Assembly: GCA_013214065.1 (NCBI GenBank)
Contig: JABSPK010000005.1
Span: forward strand, 186,001 to 250,000
Direction of reading: 5' to 3'
Length of the DNA: 64,000 nt
DNA from: Flavobacteriaceae bacterium
Lineage (GTDB): Bacteria; Bacteroidota; Bacteroidia; Flavobacteriales; Flavobacteriaceae
This document shows, one piece after another, positions 35,768 through 45,096 of the stretch; positions within the stretch are counted from its first letter, which is position 1, and each line of letters starts with the position of its first letter. The notes under the pieces were generated by a model. The model had not been told where the DNA came from. It ran no database searches and saw nothing but the letters and a program-made list of their open reading frames with translations. The translations under genes were made by a program, and so were the position numbers.

Positions 35768-35851
35768 TTTCTTCGTCGGTTTTATTCACCTGTTCGGTGG
35801 TGTCGGACGGATAGTTTCGAAAACCGTGTCTATCTCCAACACCCTTTCCCT

Positions 35852-37690
35852 TTACTCATTTTTGAAAGCTTGTTCCAATTCTTGACTACCTCCGACCACG
35901 GGTAGGCTTAATTCGGTACCGCTGAGATCAACGGTTAGCTCGGTGCCAGGTTCTGGCCAAAGGGTGAATTCGCGATCACTTGAGAAAACCATCAATGCGA
36001 TCTGTTGTCCTTTGGGGATGATTTGATCATCGGGCATCAAGTCAAAGCTTAACTCATAGAACCGGCCGGGTTCGAGTGGTTCACTTTCGCTTAAAGAGCG
36101 ATGGTTTTGGGGATCGGCCCAACCCCGGGTAATGATGTTGTCGGTGATCTTGGCCCTTTTTCCTGCTTTCCAAGGTAGCGAAACCAACCATACCGAAAGA
36201 TTGGCTGCCGCTTTGCTGCTCGCCAAGCGAATGCTGACACGCGGCACCCCGGAAATATGCACGTCTGTTGAGAGTACCGGACTCACATAGAGCAACCGAT
36301 GATCGGTCACTTCGGCCTGTGCTAGGGCAGCTCCGGAAAACGAGTAATTATCACTGATTTTTTCGGAAATCCTTTCTTCGCTCTTCGTCAGTTGCAATTG
36401 CCCTAATGCTGGAGCCCCCGCGTGAGGGTATAAAGTTACCTGGGCTGCATCTGGATTGGGATATTCAGGATAGGGGGTCGGCTCTTGCGGGGAGTCGTTT
36501 TCGCGAACGATCCACGCCTTGGGATCCTTTTCCACCCCATTTTCGACGCCGTGGAGGTAGCGGGTAAACCAGCGGTTCATCATGGAGAGCGGAGGGGGGC
36601 CTCCATGGCCGTTCTGATGGTAAAAGATTTGGCTAGGGATGCCTTTTTCCACGGCCGCTTTGTAAATACGGTAACTGTGTTCGGGCATGACGTTCCAGTC
36701 GTTGAAGCCATGTGACATCAACAACGCGGCTTTCATGGGTCCCATTTCGTTCAAATAATCCCGGCCGGCCCAGAAGTCATTGTAATCACCGGTAATGCGG
36801 TCCATGCCTTGTTTCATTTCACCGTCCCGAACCGTTTTGTTGTTGTATGGCCTTTTCGATTCGTCACCACTATGGATGAAATCGTAAAGGACATCGATAT
36901 CCTCACCCAAATACCCGCCAGGAGAACGAACCAGTCCGTTTGAACGATAATAGTGGTAGTAAGAGGTGTTCGGGGCGATGGGTATGATCGCTTCCAAGCC
37001 CTTGACGCCCGTTGTTGCCGCGGCAAGGGGAATGGTGCCATTATATGAGGTGCCGGTCATGCCCACCTTTCCGGTCGACCAATAAGCCTTGACTTCTTCA
37101 TTGCCATCGCTTGATGTATATCCTTTGGCCCGTCCACAGAGCCAATCGATGACCGCCTTTGGGGCCAACGACTCGTTGTCACCCCCGACCGTTGGAGATC
37201 CCTGCGAGAGTCCGGTACCTGGAGAAGAGGAGTGTACCACGATATACCCTCGGGGCACCCAAGTGTTGATGTGGGAGTTTGAAATGATCGGCCGTTTTCC
37301 GGTGCGCTTGACTTCTGGATGCAAGCGTTCTTTCGCGGTTTCACCCAATTCGTGTTTGACATCCCAAAACAAGCCCTCAACGAAGGGCGCTACCCCGGCG
37401 AAATACGGGCTCGAAACGTAGATGATCGGTAATTTCAGACCTTCCGTTTCGGTTTGCGAAGGTCGGGTTACTGAAACGTGCATTCGGTCCGGTTTCCCAT
37501 CCCCATCGGTATCGAACCCCGTGGCGACCCAAAGGTCATGTCGGATCCATTGACTGGCATCTTCGAACCCAGGAACCACCTGGGCCTCACCATCTTTGAA
37601 AACAGGAACGGTTTTTTCTTGATTTTGTCCATTGAGGACTGCAACGCCTAGGCTAAAACAAACGAATAGGAGGAGGGAGTTTTTCATCAT
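35852..37690 (-). CDS. X-Pro dipeptidyl-peptidase (S15 family), exported
   Basis: A 612-residue exported serine peptidase that should remove Xaa-Pro dipeptides from peptide N-termini. A signal peptide (about 1-22, ending NGQ) is followed by the alpha/beta hydrolase domain. The nucleophile is S215 in GMTGTSYNG; a substrate-cap region and GFNDWNVMPEHSY follow, the latter with the catalytic Asp, and HQNGHGGPP with the catalytic His. The last 200 residues form the jelly-roll PepX C-terminal domain. The start has two adjacent Met codons; either is possible. It lies 36 bp after the mutarotase-fold gene and may be co-transcribed with it. Confidence 0.92.
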   Translation of the reverse strand: MMKNSLLLFVCFSLGVAVLNGQNQEKTVPVFKDGEAQVVPGFEDASQWIRHDLWVATGFDTDGDGKPDRMHVSVTRPSQTETEGLKLPIIYVSSPYFAGVAPFVEGLFWDVKHELGETAKERLHPEVKRTGKRPIISNSHINTWVPRGYIVVHSSSPGTGLSQGSPTVGGDNESLAPKAVIDWLCGRAKGYTSSDGNEEVKAYWSTGKVGMTGTSYNGTIPLAAATTGVKGLEAIIPIAPNTSYYHYYRSNGLVRSPGGYLGEDIDVLYDFIHSGDESKRPYNNKTVRDGEMKQGMDRITGDYNDFWAGRDYLNEMGPMKAALLMSHGFNDWNVMPEHSYRIYKAAVEKGIPSQIFYHQNGHGGPPPLSMMNRWFTRYLHGVENGVEKDPKAWIVRENDSPQEPTPYPEYPNPDAAQVTLYPHAGAPALGQLQLTKSEERISEKISDNYSFSGAALAQAEVTDHRLLYVSPVLSTDVHISGVPRVSIRLASSKAAANLSVWLVSLPWKAGKRAKITDNIITRGWADPQNHRSLSESEPLEPGRFYELSFDLMPDDQIIPKGQQIALMVFSSDREFTLWPEPGTELTVDLSGTELSLPVVGGSQELEQAFKNE

Positions 37691-37726
37691 GTTCTAAATG
37701 TACTAAAAAGAGCGGAGGGCACCGTT

Positions 37727-38611
37727 TTAGTCCTCCTTTTCGATTCGATAGTTACGTGACCATGTGGCGCTTTCCCCATGACCTAAGTCAATGGTTTTGA
37801 ATAGTTCGGGACTGATTACATGCCGCCATCCCCAGAGGTTGACCTTGTCGGTTTTGAAATCACCCTGTTCGCGTACCCGTAATTTAAATTGGGGGTAGTA
37901 CAATACCCAGGCTGCATTTACCTGACCGGTTCCGTTCAAATGGTCAACGAAGAATTGCTGATGCGGTCTGTCTTCGCAACACAGCCCATGGTCCGTAAAT
38001 CTGATTTTTCCTTCCGGGTTCACGGTTTCTTGAAAACGCTCTGGTCGAAGCGCGAAGGGAAATTCCAGACAAGGCAATTGTGGCCCGGCACCCCATTGCA
38101 GGGCGAAAAAATTGTGCACATATTCGGAAGTCATTATGCGTTGTTCCCCTGTATTTTCGAGAACGTAGCTGATCGAAAAACCCTGCTCTTCCAATGCAAT
38201 GGTTTTGGTCAAAAGGTATCCATAACCATTCACCATTTTCCCTTTACATTGAAAAGTCAGTGTTTCTTTATGGCGTTCCATTTCAAAGTTGGCGGGTTCA
38301 ATGGTATACGGTTTGTCAAAGGCGTAGGGCCCATCCTCCTTCTTCAAAAGCCCTACCCCGATTTTATGGAACCAGCCCCCAGGGGCTGTGGCCTCGAAAC
38401 CCAAAGCCCTCTCAATACCGAATTCATTGTAGAGGCCTTTTCCATGCAGGGCATCGTTTTGAAGTTCGGGTTTTTCATCAACGGTCAGCACCATACCCCT
38501 GTAGGTTACCGAACTGATTTTTCCGGTTTGATCAAACCGGGCGGCCTTATAGTTTTCGAATGGAAGGTCGATTCGAAGGATGAGGTCGTCGTTCTGTAGG
38601 ATTTCAGCCAT
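37727..38611 (-). CDS. Galactose-mutarotase-fold protein of unknown function
   Basis: A 294-residue cytoplasmic protein with the look of an aldose 1-epimerase/galactose mutarotase-like beta-sandwich: it begins NDDLILRIDLPFENYKAARF and has the beta-rich KGLYNEFGIERALGFEATAPGG region. Catalytic His residues of true mutarotases are not clear to me, so I do not assign activity. It is followed by the X-Pro peptidase gene after 36 bp and preceded by an AraC-type gene after 26 bp, so all three may share a transcript. A sugar-binding or sugar-isomerising role is inference from fold resemblance. Confidence 0.7.
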   Translation of the reverse strand: MAEILQNDDLILRIDLPFENYKAARFDQTGKISSVTYRGMVLTVDEKPELQNDALHGKGLYNEFGIERALGFEATAPGGWFHKIGVGLLKKEDGPYAFDKPYTIEPANFEMERHKETLTFQCKGKMVNGYGYLLTKTIALEEQGFSISYVLENTGEQRIMTSEYVHNFFALQWGAGPQLPCLEFPFALRPERFQETVNPEGKIRFTDHGLCCEDRPHQQFFVDHLNGTGQVNAAWVLYYPQFKLRVREQGDFKTDKVNLWGWRHVISPELFKTIDLGHGESATWSRNYRIEKED

Positions 38612-38637
38612 GCCCCAAGTTACTAAGAATGCCTGGG

Positions 38638-39552
38638 TCAGTTTAACTGCTGCCTGAATTCATTGGGGCTCATGGCCGTCTTCTTCTTGAAGATCGTACT
38701 GAAGTACTGAGGGTATTCGAACCCTAAAGAATAGGCGATTTCACTTGCACTGGCCGTCGAATTCAAAAGTTGGTTCTTGGCCCGTGCGATCAGGAATTGA
38801 TGGATGTGGTCTTGGGTGCTTTGACCGGTTTCCTTTCGCAGCAGATCACTTAGGTATTTCGGTGACATGTTCAGGGCTTCACCGCAATACTTAACGGTTG
38901 GAATTCCGAATTCCAGCTGTTTTCCGTCTTTGTAATAGGCTTTTAACAATAGCTCGAAATCGCTGGCCACATCTTGGTTGAGGTTGGTCCTTGTATAAAA
39001 CTGCCGGTCGTAGAAACGGACGCTGTAATTCAATAATAGTTCGAGATTCGACACTATTAGGGTTTGACTATGGGCATCGATATTGGTATGGAGCTCTTTA
39101 TCGATTTTACCGACGATTTCCGTTACCGTTTTACGCTCGTCCTCTGAAAGATGCAAGGCCTCGTTGGAGGTATAGCTGAAAAAGGAATAACCGTCCATTT
39201 TTTTGCCCAATTCCGATTTACGGAGTAGGTCGGGATGGAAAACCAAAGTCCAGCCATACTTTTCCTTGGGGCGATAGCCTTTTTCAAATTCCAATACCTG
39301 ACCTGGGGCGGTGAAGACCATGGTCCCCTCCTCATAGTCATAAGAATTACGTCCATAATTTGAAATCGTGAAGGGGCAATTACCTTTCAAACTGACTTGA
39401 TAAAGGTCGATAGCATACCGGATACCGTCCACTTCGAATCGCTCGATTTTGTCATCGATATTAAAGATCGAAATCAAGGGGTGTTTGGGTTTGTCAAGGC
39501 CCAGAAACCCATGGATTTGGGCAATGCTTTCGACACGGACGATCTCTTTCAT
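38638..39552 (-). CDS. AraC family transcriptional regulator
   Basis: A 304-residue regulator with an N-terminal ligand domain (about 20-170) and the AraC DNA-binding domain at the C-terminus (LNMSPKYLSDLLRKETGQST, then ASEIAYSLGFEYPQYFSTIF). I use the ATG at 39550-39552; an in-frame TTG three codons upstream is less likely. It lies 57 bp after the SDR gene on the same strand, a pairing that often reflects control of the reductase or of the downstream mutarotase-fold gene. The inducer is unknown. Confidence 0.9.
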   Translation of the reverse strand: MKEIVRVESIAQIHGFLGLDKPKHPLISIFNIDDKIERFEVDGIRYAIDLYQVSLKGNCPFTISNYGRNSYDYEEGTMVFTAPGQVLEFEKGYRPKEKYGWTLVFHPDLLRKSELGKKMDGYSFFSYTSNEALHLSEDERKTVTEIVGKIDKELHTNIDAHSQTLIVSNLELLLNYSVRFYDRQFYTRTNLNQDVASDFELLLKAYYKDGKQLEFGIPTVKYCGEALNMSPKYLSDLLRKETGQSTQDHIHQFLIARAKNQLLNSTASASEIAYSLGFEYPQYFSTIFKKKTAMSPNEFRQQLN

Positions 39553-39609
39553 ACTATTCAAAGTTTTGCCTATCCAATATACGGAATTTGCCTTTTCGCA
39601 TCTCCTTAC

Positions 39610-40389
39610 TTAGTTTACTTCCTGCATTTTCCGTACCTGTTTTAGTTGGACTTTCAATGGGGTAAAGGGCAGCATGCCGATCATGAGTTTCTGTGAAAAA
39701 GTCAATCCCGAAACCACGTTTAGTTTCCCATCGAGCATTCCTGCATACCCATCTTCGGCAACGCTTCGTGCTGAAACCGCTTTTTCGAACAGATCGGTTT
39801 GTTCCATATCGGCGGTCTTCGCAAATTCGGTCTCCGTTGCCCCTGGCATGAGCGTCGTAAAGGTGATATTGGTATTGTGCAGTTCTTCGGCCACCGCATT
39901 ACCCAAGAAGTTCACGTAAGATTTGGTGGCAAAATAGATGGCCTGCAGCGGCCCAGGCATGTAAGAGGCGGTCGAAGAGGTGTTCAAAATTTTTCCATTG
40001 TTTCGAGCGACCATTTCCGGTAAGAAGAGATGCATCAACTCCGTTAAGGCCACCATGTTCAATTGGATCATTTGGAGTTGGCGCTCCCAGGCCAGTTCAT
40101 AGAACTTGCCCCGAAGTCCGAACCCTGCATTATTGATCAGGTAATCGACTTGGATTCCGCTTGCCTTCACTTCTTCAAAAAGGGCTTTGGCCGCACCTGG
40201 GGTGCTGAGGTCTTTGACGATAGGTGTTACTTGAATGCCATGTTTCTTTTCCAACTCCTGCTTTAAGGTAGTCAATTTATCGACCCTACGGGCCACTACG
40301 ATGAGGTCACCCCCATTTTCGGCGTGTATGGTTGCCAATTCCTTGCCGATACCACTACTTGCGCCTGTAATCAATGCTGTCGTATTCAT
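39610..40389 (-). CDS. Short-chain dehydrogenase/reductase
   Basis: A 259-residue classical SDR. The cofactor motif TGASSGIGKELA is at residues 8-19, NNAG at about 90, the catalytic Ser in LNTSSTASYM and the YxxxK motif in YFATKSYV. The Arg-rich stretch after the second strand (VVARRVDKL) suggests NADP(H). The substrate is unknown. The last 30 residues are hydrophobic and basic, as in the DltE-like subgroup. It is upstream of an AraC-type gene by 57 bp. Confidence 0.9.
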   Translation of the reverse strand: MNTTALITGASSGIGKELATIHAENGGDLIVVARRVDKLTTLKQELEKKHGIQVTPIVKDLSTPGAAKALFEEVKASGIQVDYLINNAGFGLRGKFYELAWERQLQMIQLNMVALTELMHLFLPEMVARNNGKILNTSSTASYMPGPLQAIYFATKSYVNFLGNAVAEELHNTNITFTTLMPGATETEFAKTADMEQTDLFEKAVSARSVAEDGYAGMLDGKLNVVSGLTFSQKLMIGMLPFTPLKVQLKQVRKMQEVN

Positions 40390-40492
40390 TTGTTTAAGAT
40401 TTATACGACAAAATTAGGGTGGGTAGGCAAGGAGGATGTATTCGAATTGCCGATTGTTGTATACTTTTTTCAGGAAGGGTGCGTCAAGGGAC

Positions 40493-40888
40493 TTACAAGG
40501 TTTCGACCAATTGGATGTAATTGTGACAGGTATCGTTGAACACTGCGATCTTCACCGTACCCATAACAGTAGGTTCGACACTGAATTCGACACCCATGCC
40601 GGTTAGACGTTCGTATTCTTCCTCAACACTGTCAACATCGAACTGGGTCCAGGGAATACCGGCTTCGAAAATCGCGTCTTGAAATACTTTGGAGGGTTCA
40701 AAGTGTACCGGGGCAGGTTCGAGCAATATTTGGGTGCCGTCTTGTTCGTCTTTGGGAACGACCGTGATCCATCGACTGGTTTCACTGATCGGGGCATCCA
40801 TTTTTTTCACGAAGCCTAGGACTTCCGTGTAGAATTTCAGCGCTTTTTCTTGATCCCTTACGGGAATGCTCAATACAGATACTCTCAT
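40493..40888 (-). CDS. VOC family (glyoxalase-like) protein
   Basis: A 131-residue protein of the vicinal oxygen chelate superfamily with the typical two beta-alpha-beta-beta-beta units: VSVLSIPVRDQEKALKFYTE at the start and DVDSVEEEYERLTGMGVEFS in the second half, ending DTCHNYIQLVE with the metal-ligand Glu. Such proteins act as glyoxalases, dioxygenases or resistance proteins; no substrate can be assigned. The gene lies 33 bp after a short AraC-type gene and is probably co-transcribed with it. Confidence 0.88.
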   Translation of the reverse strand: MRVSVLSIPVRDQEKALKFYTEVLGFVKKMDAPISETSRWITVVPKDEQDGTQILLEPAPVHFEPSKVFQDAIFEAGIPWTQFDVDSVEEEYERLTGMGVEFSVEPTVMGTVKIAVFNDTCHNYIQLVETL

Positions 40889-40921
40889 ATGGTTTCCATT
40901 TAGAAGGTTGCTCGAAGATGC

Positions 40922-41323
40922 TTATTCTTTCGATTCCTTGCTTCTTGAAAGTTGCTCTTTTTGGTATTTCGCGGGGGAAACCCCATTTCGTGTCTTGAAC
41001 AGGCTGCTGAACGAGCCCAAGCTTTCAAACCCCACTGCAAAACAGGTTTCAGTGACCGAAGTACCCTGTTGCAACAATTCTTTTGATCTTTTCAAGCGTA
41101 CATCGGTCAGGTATTGTTTGGGGGTTTGGCCGTAGTATTGTTTGAAAAGGCGCAACAAATGGAATTTCGAAACAAAGTGATGCTGTGCTAAACGATCTAA
41201 ATTCAGGTCGAGGTCAAAATGGGCGTCGATATCCTTCCGTAGGGCGATGACGGTGTCCAACTGATTTTGATTGGCATAGATACGCGCCTTGATTTCCGCT
41301 ATTTTGGATTGGTAATGGTTCAT
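40922..41323 (-). CDS. Short AraC family regulator (DNA-binding domain only)
   Basis: A 133-residue protein that consists only of the two AraC helix-turn-helix motifs: LDRLAQHHFVSKFHLLRLFK and SVTETCFAVGFESLGSFSSL, with the family tail NGVSPAKYQ. There is no N-terminal ligand domain, as in MarA/SoxS-type proteins and many flavobacterial AraC proteins that sit next to VOC genes. The adjacent VOC gene 33 bp downstream is its probable target or partner. Confidence 0.9.
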   Translation of the reverse strand: MNHYQSKIAEIKARIYANQNQLDTVIALRKDIDAHFDLDLNLDRLAQHHFVSKFHLLRLFKQYYGQTPKQYLTDVRLKRSKELLQQGTSVTETCFAVGFESLGSFSSLFKTRNGVSPAKYQKEQLSRSKESKE

Positions 41324-41400
41324 TGTATCCTCACAGTGGGTGGTAGTAAGATACTAAAATTGAAAACAGCAAGCTCGTTCCGGTATGTAAATGCAATGGG

Positions 41401-41982
41401 TTAGGGTTGGAGTACCTGCTTATGCCATTGACCATCTCGAAACTCGTAGTGATGCCTTTGGTGGAAGCGACTTTCCTTGAATTGCATAAGTTCCACACGA
41501 ACAGGCCTTATGGCATACCCTCCCCAGTGATCAGGTCTTTGGATGGATTTTTGTGAATCGGCCTGGGCTATCGTTTGCTGTTCCAAATCAAAGAGGTCCG
41601 TCGCGACCTGACCTTGCCGGCTAATCGAAGCGACGGCCTTCGCCAAGGTATTCCTTTCTTCGAAATACCGGTCCGCTTCCGAATCGGTTATTTTTTCAGC
41701 CAAGCCTTGAATTCGAACTTGTCTTTTCGTTGCTGTCCACCAAAACGTAAGGGCCACTTTGGGAATGGATTCGATCTCGATTCCTTTTCGGGAGGTCAAG
41801 GGGCCCGTTACGATCAGTTTGTCATCGATGATTTCTTTCAAAGAAACAAAACGGGCATTGGGAAAACCATCCGTACCCATAGTCGACATACATACCGCTG
41901 TTGGGATATCGACTTTTGATTGTCTTTTTTCCGCTTCAAACCATTGCTTGAAAAGGGTCATGGGGTGCGCGATATCCATCAT
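41401..41982 (-). CDS. pdxH: Pyridoxamine 5'-phosphate oxidase-type flavoprotein
   Basis: A 193-residue FMN enzyme of the PdxH family that oxidises pyridoxamine or pyridoxine 5'-phosphate to PLP. Visible motifs are MSTMGTDGFPNARFVSLKEI near the N-terminus, FWWTATKRQVRIQG in the FMN site and the C-terminal dimerisation segment RPDHWGGYAIRPVRVELMQF. The Arg-x-His substrate pair appears as SRFHQRHHYEF rather than the usual RLHDR, so divergence at the active site is possible. It begins 9 bp after the argH stop and may be the last gene of the arginine operon, whose ArgD needs PLP. Confidence 0.85.
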   Translation of the reverse strand: MMDIAHPMTLFKQWFEAEKRQSKVDIPTAVCMSTMGTDGFPNARFVSLKEIIDDKLIVTGPLTSRKGIEIESIPKVALTFWWTATKRQVRIQGLAEKITDSEADRYFEERNTLAKAVASISRQGQVATDLFDLEQQTIAQADSQKSIQRPDHWGGYAIRPVRVELMQFKESRFHQRHHYEFRDGQWHKQVLQP

Positions 41983-41991
41983 AGCCCGAAA

Positions 41992-43272
41992 TTAATAAAG
42001 CTGTGCCATTTTGGCCTTGATTTCCTCCAAGCACAAATTCCCGATACTTCCTTCATGGGTATGTTGGCTGTCTTTTTTCGGACGGAAATTCCCGTTCTCA
42101 ATGGCCTTGCCCATGGTCTTATAGGCATCCCTAAAGGGCATGCCGTTCTTCACCATTTCGTTCAAAGTGTCGACACTGAACAAATAATCGTACTTCGGGT
42201 CTTTTAGGATCTCGGGGTTCACTTTGATTTCTTTCAAACTGAACACCAACATTTCAAGGCAGGCCTTGATATCCTGAACGGCGACGATGATGCCTTCTTT
42301 GACCATTTGCATGTCACGGTGGTACCCGCTTGGTAGGTTGTTGGTTAACAAGGCCAGTTCGTTGGGTAGGGCCTGGATCTTGTTGCATTTCGCGCGGATG
42401 AGCTCAAAAACGTCAGGATTCTTTTTGTGCGGCATGATACTACTACCGGTGGTCAGCTCGTTGGGGAACGAAATGAAATCGAAATTTTGACTCATGTAAA
42501 GGGTGATGTCCATGGCCATTTTTGATAGGGTAGCAGCAATGCTCGACAGACCGAAGGCAGCGGACTTTTCAACTTTTCCCCTACCCATTTGGGCCGCTAC
42601 CACATTGTATTTCAAGGTCTCGAAACCCATGGCTTCGGTGGTCATCTTTCGATCGATCGGAAATGAGGAGCCATAACCCGCGGCACTTCCCAAGGGGTTT
42701 TGGTCCGTTACTTTTTGCGCGGCCTTGAGCAGGTATAGATCATCGATCAGACTTTCGGCATAGGCCGAGAACCACAGCCCGAAAGAAGATGGCATGGCGA
42801 TCTGTAAATGGGTGTAGCCCGGCAACAACACTTTTTGGTGTTTTTTAGCCAGTTTCAACAACAAGCCGAAGAGGGTATGAACCGAGTCACCGATCTCGCT
42901 TAGTTCGGCTTTTAAATAAAGTTGCATGGCCACCAAAACCTGATCGTTGCGGGATCTCGCGGTATGGATCTTCTTGCCGGCATCCCCTAACTTTTTGGTC
43001 AGTAGGTATTCGATTTTGGAATGCATGTCCTCAAAATCGGCCTCGATGGTAAATTCGCCTTTCTCAATGCTTTTGGCGATCAGATCCAATTCCTTGACCA
43101 GTGCTACGGCTTCATCGGAGTCGATAAGGCCGACGGCTCCAAGCATTTGGGCATGTGCTTTTGATGCAATGACATCGTATTTGGCAAGTACGAGATCGAG
43201 TTGACGGTCATTGCCGACCGTAAAATGATCGATTTTTTTATCCGTACTAAATCCTTTATCCCAGAGTTTCAT
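41992..43272 (-). CDS. argH: Argininosuccinate lyase
   Basis: A 426-residue member of the fumarase/aspartase superfamily, last step of arginine synthesis (argininosuccinate to arginine and fumarate). It is recognised by the signature loop GSSIMPHKKNPDVFE, which carries the catalytic Ser, by HTARSRNDQVLVAMQLYL and by LPGYTHLQIAMPSSFGLWF. The length is slightly short for the family (usually about 460). It follows the NAD(P)-binding gene by 25 bp. Confidence 0.96.
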   Translation of the reverse strand: MKLWDKGFSTDKKIDHFTVGNDRQLDLVLAKYDVIASKAHAQMLGAVGLIDSDEAVALVKELDLIAKSIEKGEFTIEADFEDMHSKIEYLLTKKLGDAGKKIHTARSRNDQVLVAMQLYLKAELSEIGDSVHTLFGLLLKLAKKHQKVLLPGYTHLQIAMPSSFGLWFSAYAESLIDDLYLLKAAQKVTDQNPLGSAAGYGSSFPIDRKMTTEAMGFETLKYNVVAAQMGRGKVEKSAAFGLSSIAATLSKMAMDITLYMSQNFDFISFPNELTTGSSIMPHKKNPDVFELIRAKCNKIQALPNELALLTNNLPSGYHRDMQMVKEGIIVAVQDIKACLEMLVFSLKEIKVNPEILKDPKYDYLFSVDTLNEMVKNGMPFRDAYKTMGKAIENGNFRPKKDSQHTHEGSIGNLCLEEIKAKMAQLY

Positions 43273-43297
43273 GTTCGTTTGTTTATTGATGCGGTTG

Positions 43298-43954
43298 TTA
43301 TTTTTTTGAAATCACCACTTTTTTGTGGATCAATGCTTCATTTTCGATACAGCTTACCAAGTACTTCGCTAGAGTGGCCCTACTTATGGTCAGTTGTGGT
43401 TTTGGTGTGTTGGCAAAGGACTCTTGCACCAGTTGCAATGCGGGGCTATTGGTCAGTCCTACGGGGCGCACGATCGTCCAAGCTGCGGCTGAGTTCTCGA
43501 GGATTGTCTCTTGGCGTTCATGGTCGGCGTAGGCCGGCCCGATGTTACTCTTATCGATCAACAAGCGAAACCAAAAAGGAAGGTCTTTTTTCGTTTCATG
43601 AACCCCCCAGGCCGAACAGCTAATGATACGTTCAGTACCGGAATCGCTTGCGATGCGGGTCACCCTATGCATCGCATCGGAAATCAGGTTTTCAGGCGCC
43701 CGCAAGGGAGCCCAAGGGAAATCATTCGTACGCGATACATTCAAGATGTTGATCAGGGCGCTACAGCCCTCCATCAGTTTTTCCAAGGTGTTGCTATCGT
43801 TGGGAACACCTTCGACAAGCGTCAATCCCTTTGTCGGAACAAGTTGTGATCGGTCGCGCACCAAACAGTTGACTTCATACCCTTTTTCGAGGGCGATATC
43901 AACCACCAGTTTACCCGTTCTCCCCGTACCGCCTAAAACCGCAATTTTCATCAT
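43298..43954 (-). CDS. NAD(P)-binding Rossmann-fold protein (atypical SDR, NmrA/SDR_a5-like)
   Basis: A 218-residue atypical short-chain dehydrogenase. The dinucleotide motif AVLGGTGRTGKLVVDIALEK is at the N-terminus, followed by NCLVRDRSQL at the end of the second strand. It lacks a classical YxxxK catalytic pair in the expected place, as is usual for NAD(P)H-sensing NmrA-like members. It separates argE from argH: 68 bp after argE and 25 bp before argH. No arginine enzyme of this kind is known, so it is either an insertion into the operon or a redox-sensing accessory. Confidence 0.85.
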   Translation of the reverse strand: MMKIAVLGGTGRTGKLVVDIALEKGYEVNCLVRDRSQLVPTKGLTLVEGVPNDSNTLEKLMEGCSALINILNVSRTNDFPWAPLRAPENLISDAMHRVTRIASDSGTERIISCSAWGVHETKKDLPFWFRLLIDKSNIGPAYADHERQETILENSAAAWTIVRPVGLTNSPALQLVQESFANTPKPQLTISRATLAKYLVSCIENEALIHKKVVISKK

Positions 43955-44022
43955 TGATAAAGGTGTAGTTTACTGAGGTTTTTCAATAGCCCCAATTCAT
44001 ATCGTTGATAGCTCCCATAAGC

Positions 44023-45096
44023 TCAACGGGTCAAAAACGGTTCAAGCATATCGATATAGATGCCAACGGCCTCTTTCACTTCGTCAACGAAAATGAACTC
44101 ATTGGCCGAATGTGATCTTGGGCTATGACCCGGTCCCATTTTCAATGATTGACAACTTAATTCCGCTTGGTCCGATAGGGTAGGCGATCCGTAGGTTTCC
44201 CTACCCAGGGCGATTCCCGATTGTACCAATGGATGTTCTTTGGCAATGGAAGAACTACCTAAGTTGAGTGAACGTGGTCGTAATTCGCAGGGGGCCTCTT
44301 CTTGTAAGATCGCATTGATCTCTTCATTCGAATAGCAATCGTTCACCCGGGTATCGATAACCAAATCAACATGGGCCGGTACTACATTGTGTTGACTGCC
44401 GGCACTGATTTGGGTTACGGTCATCTTCACTGGTCCCAATACTTCGGATACTTTTTCAAAACGATAATTTTTGAACCATTCCAAGACCTCAATGGTGTTG
44501 TAAATGGAATTGTTGTCGTTGGGATGGGCGGCATGTGACGGAGTACCCGATATCTTTCCTTCAAACACGACCAATCCTTTTTCGGCAATGGCCAATTGCA
44601 TTTGCGTCGGTTCGCCGACGATGGCCACATCGATTTCGGGTAGGATGGGCAACAAGGCCGATATGCTTTTGTCACCGGCGTCCTCTTCTTCGGCCGTGGC
44701 ACTCATGATGATGTTGTAGTTCAAGTCGTCCCGGTCGTAAAAATGGACGAAAGTGGCCAATAAGGAACAGAGGGCCCCTCCGGCATCGTTACTACCCAAA
44801 CCATACAACTTCCCATCTTCGATATGGGGATGGAACGGGTCTTTGGTATACCCCGAATTCGGCTTGACGGTATCGTGATGGGAGTTCAACAACAGGTTCG
44901 GTTTGTTTTCATCATAATGCTTGTTGAAGGCATAAATGTTATTGTATTGCCTTTTCGTAACCACGCCATACCCCTTTAACCAGGCATCGATGGCCGCCGC
45001 TGTTTCGTCTTCTTCCTCAGAAAAGGAAGGTATTGCGATCAACTGCTGTAATAATTGCAAGGCCGCTTCGGCCAAGTGCTTTCTATCCGTTGTCAT
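44023..45096 (-). CDS. argE: M20 family N-acyl-ornithine/N-acyl-citrulline deacylase (ArgE-like)
   Basis: A 357-residue zinc metallohydrolase of the M20 family. The metal and catalytic residues can be seen in LLNSHHDTVKP (His and Asp), GSNDAGGALCSL (bridging Asp), SATAEEEDAG (catalytic Glu and metal Glu) and GPGHSPRSHSANEF near the C-terminus. It should release the acyl group (acetyl or succinyl) from the ornithine or citrulline intermediate. In the Bacteroidota pathway with N-succinylornithine transcarbamylase the natural substrate is the acylcitrulline. It overlaps argB by 4 bp. Confidence 0.9.
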   Translation of the reverse strand: MTTDRKHLAEAALQLLQQLIAIPSFSEEEDETAAAIDAWLKGYGVVTKRQYNNIYAFNKHYDENKPNLLLNSHHDTVKPNSGYTKDPFHPHIEDGKLYGLGSNDAGGALCSLLATFVHFYDRDDLNYNIIMSATAEEEDAGDKSISALLPILPEIDVAIVGEPTQMQLAIAEKGLVVFEGKISGTPSHAAHPNDNNSIYNTIEVLEWFKNYRFEKVSEVLGPVKMTVTQISAGSQHNVVPAHVDLVIDTRVNDCYSNEEINAILQEEAPCELRPRSLNLGSSSIAKEHPLVQSGIALGRETYGSPTLSDQAELSCQSLKMGPGHSPRSHSANEFIFVDEVKEAVGIYIDMLEPFLTR

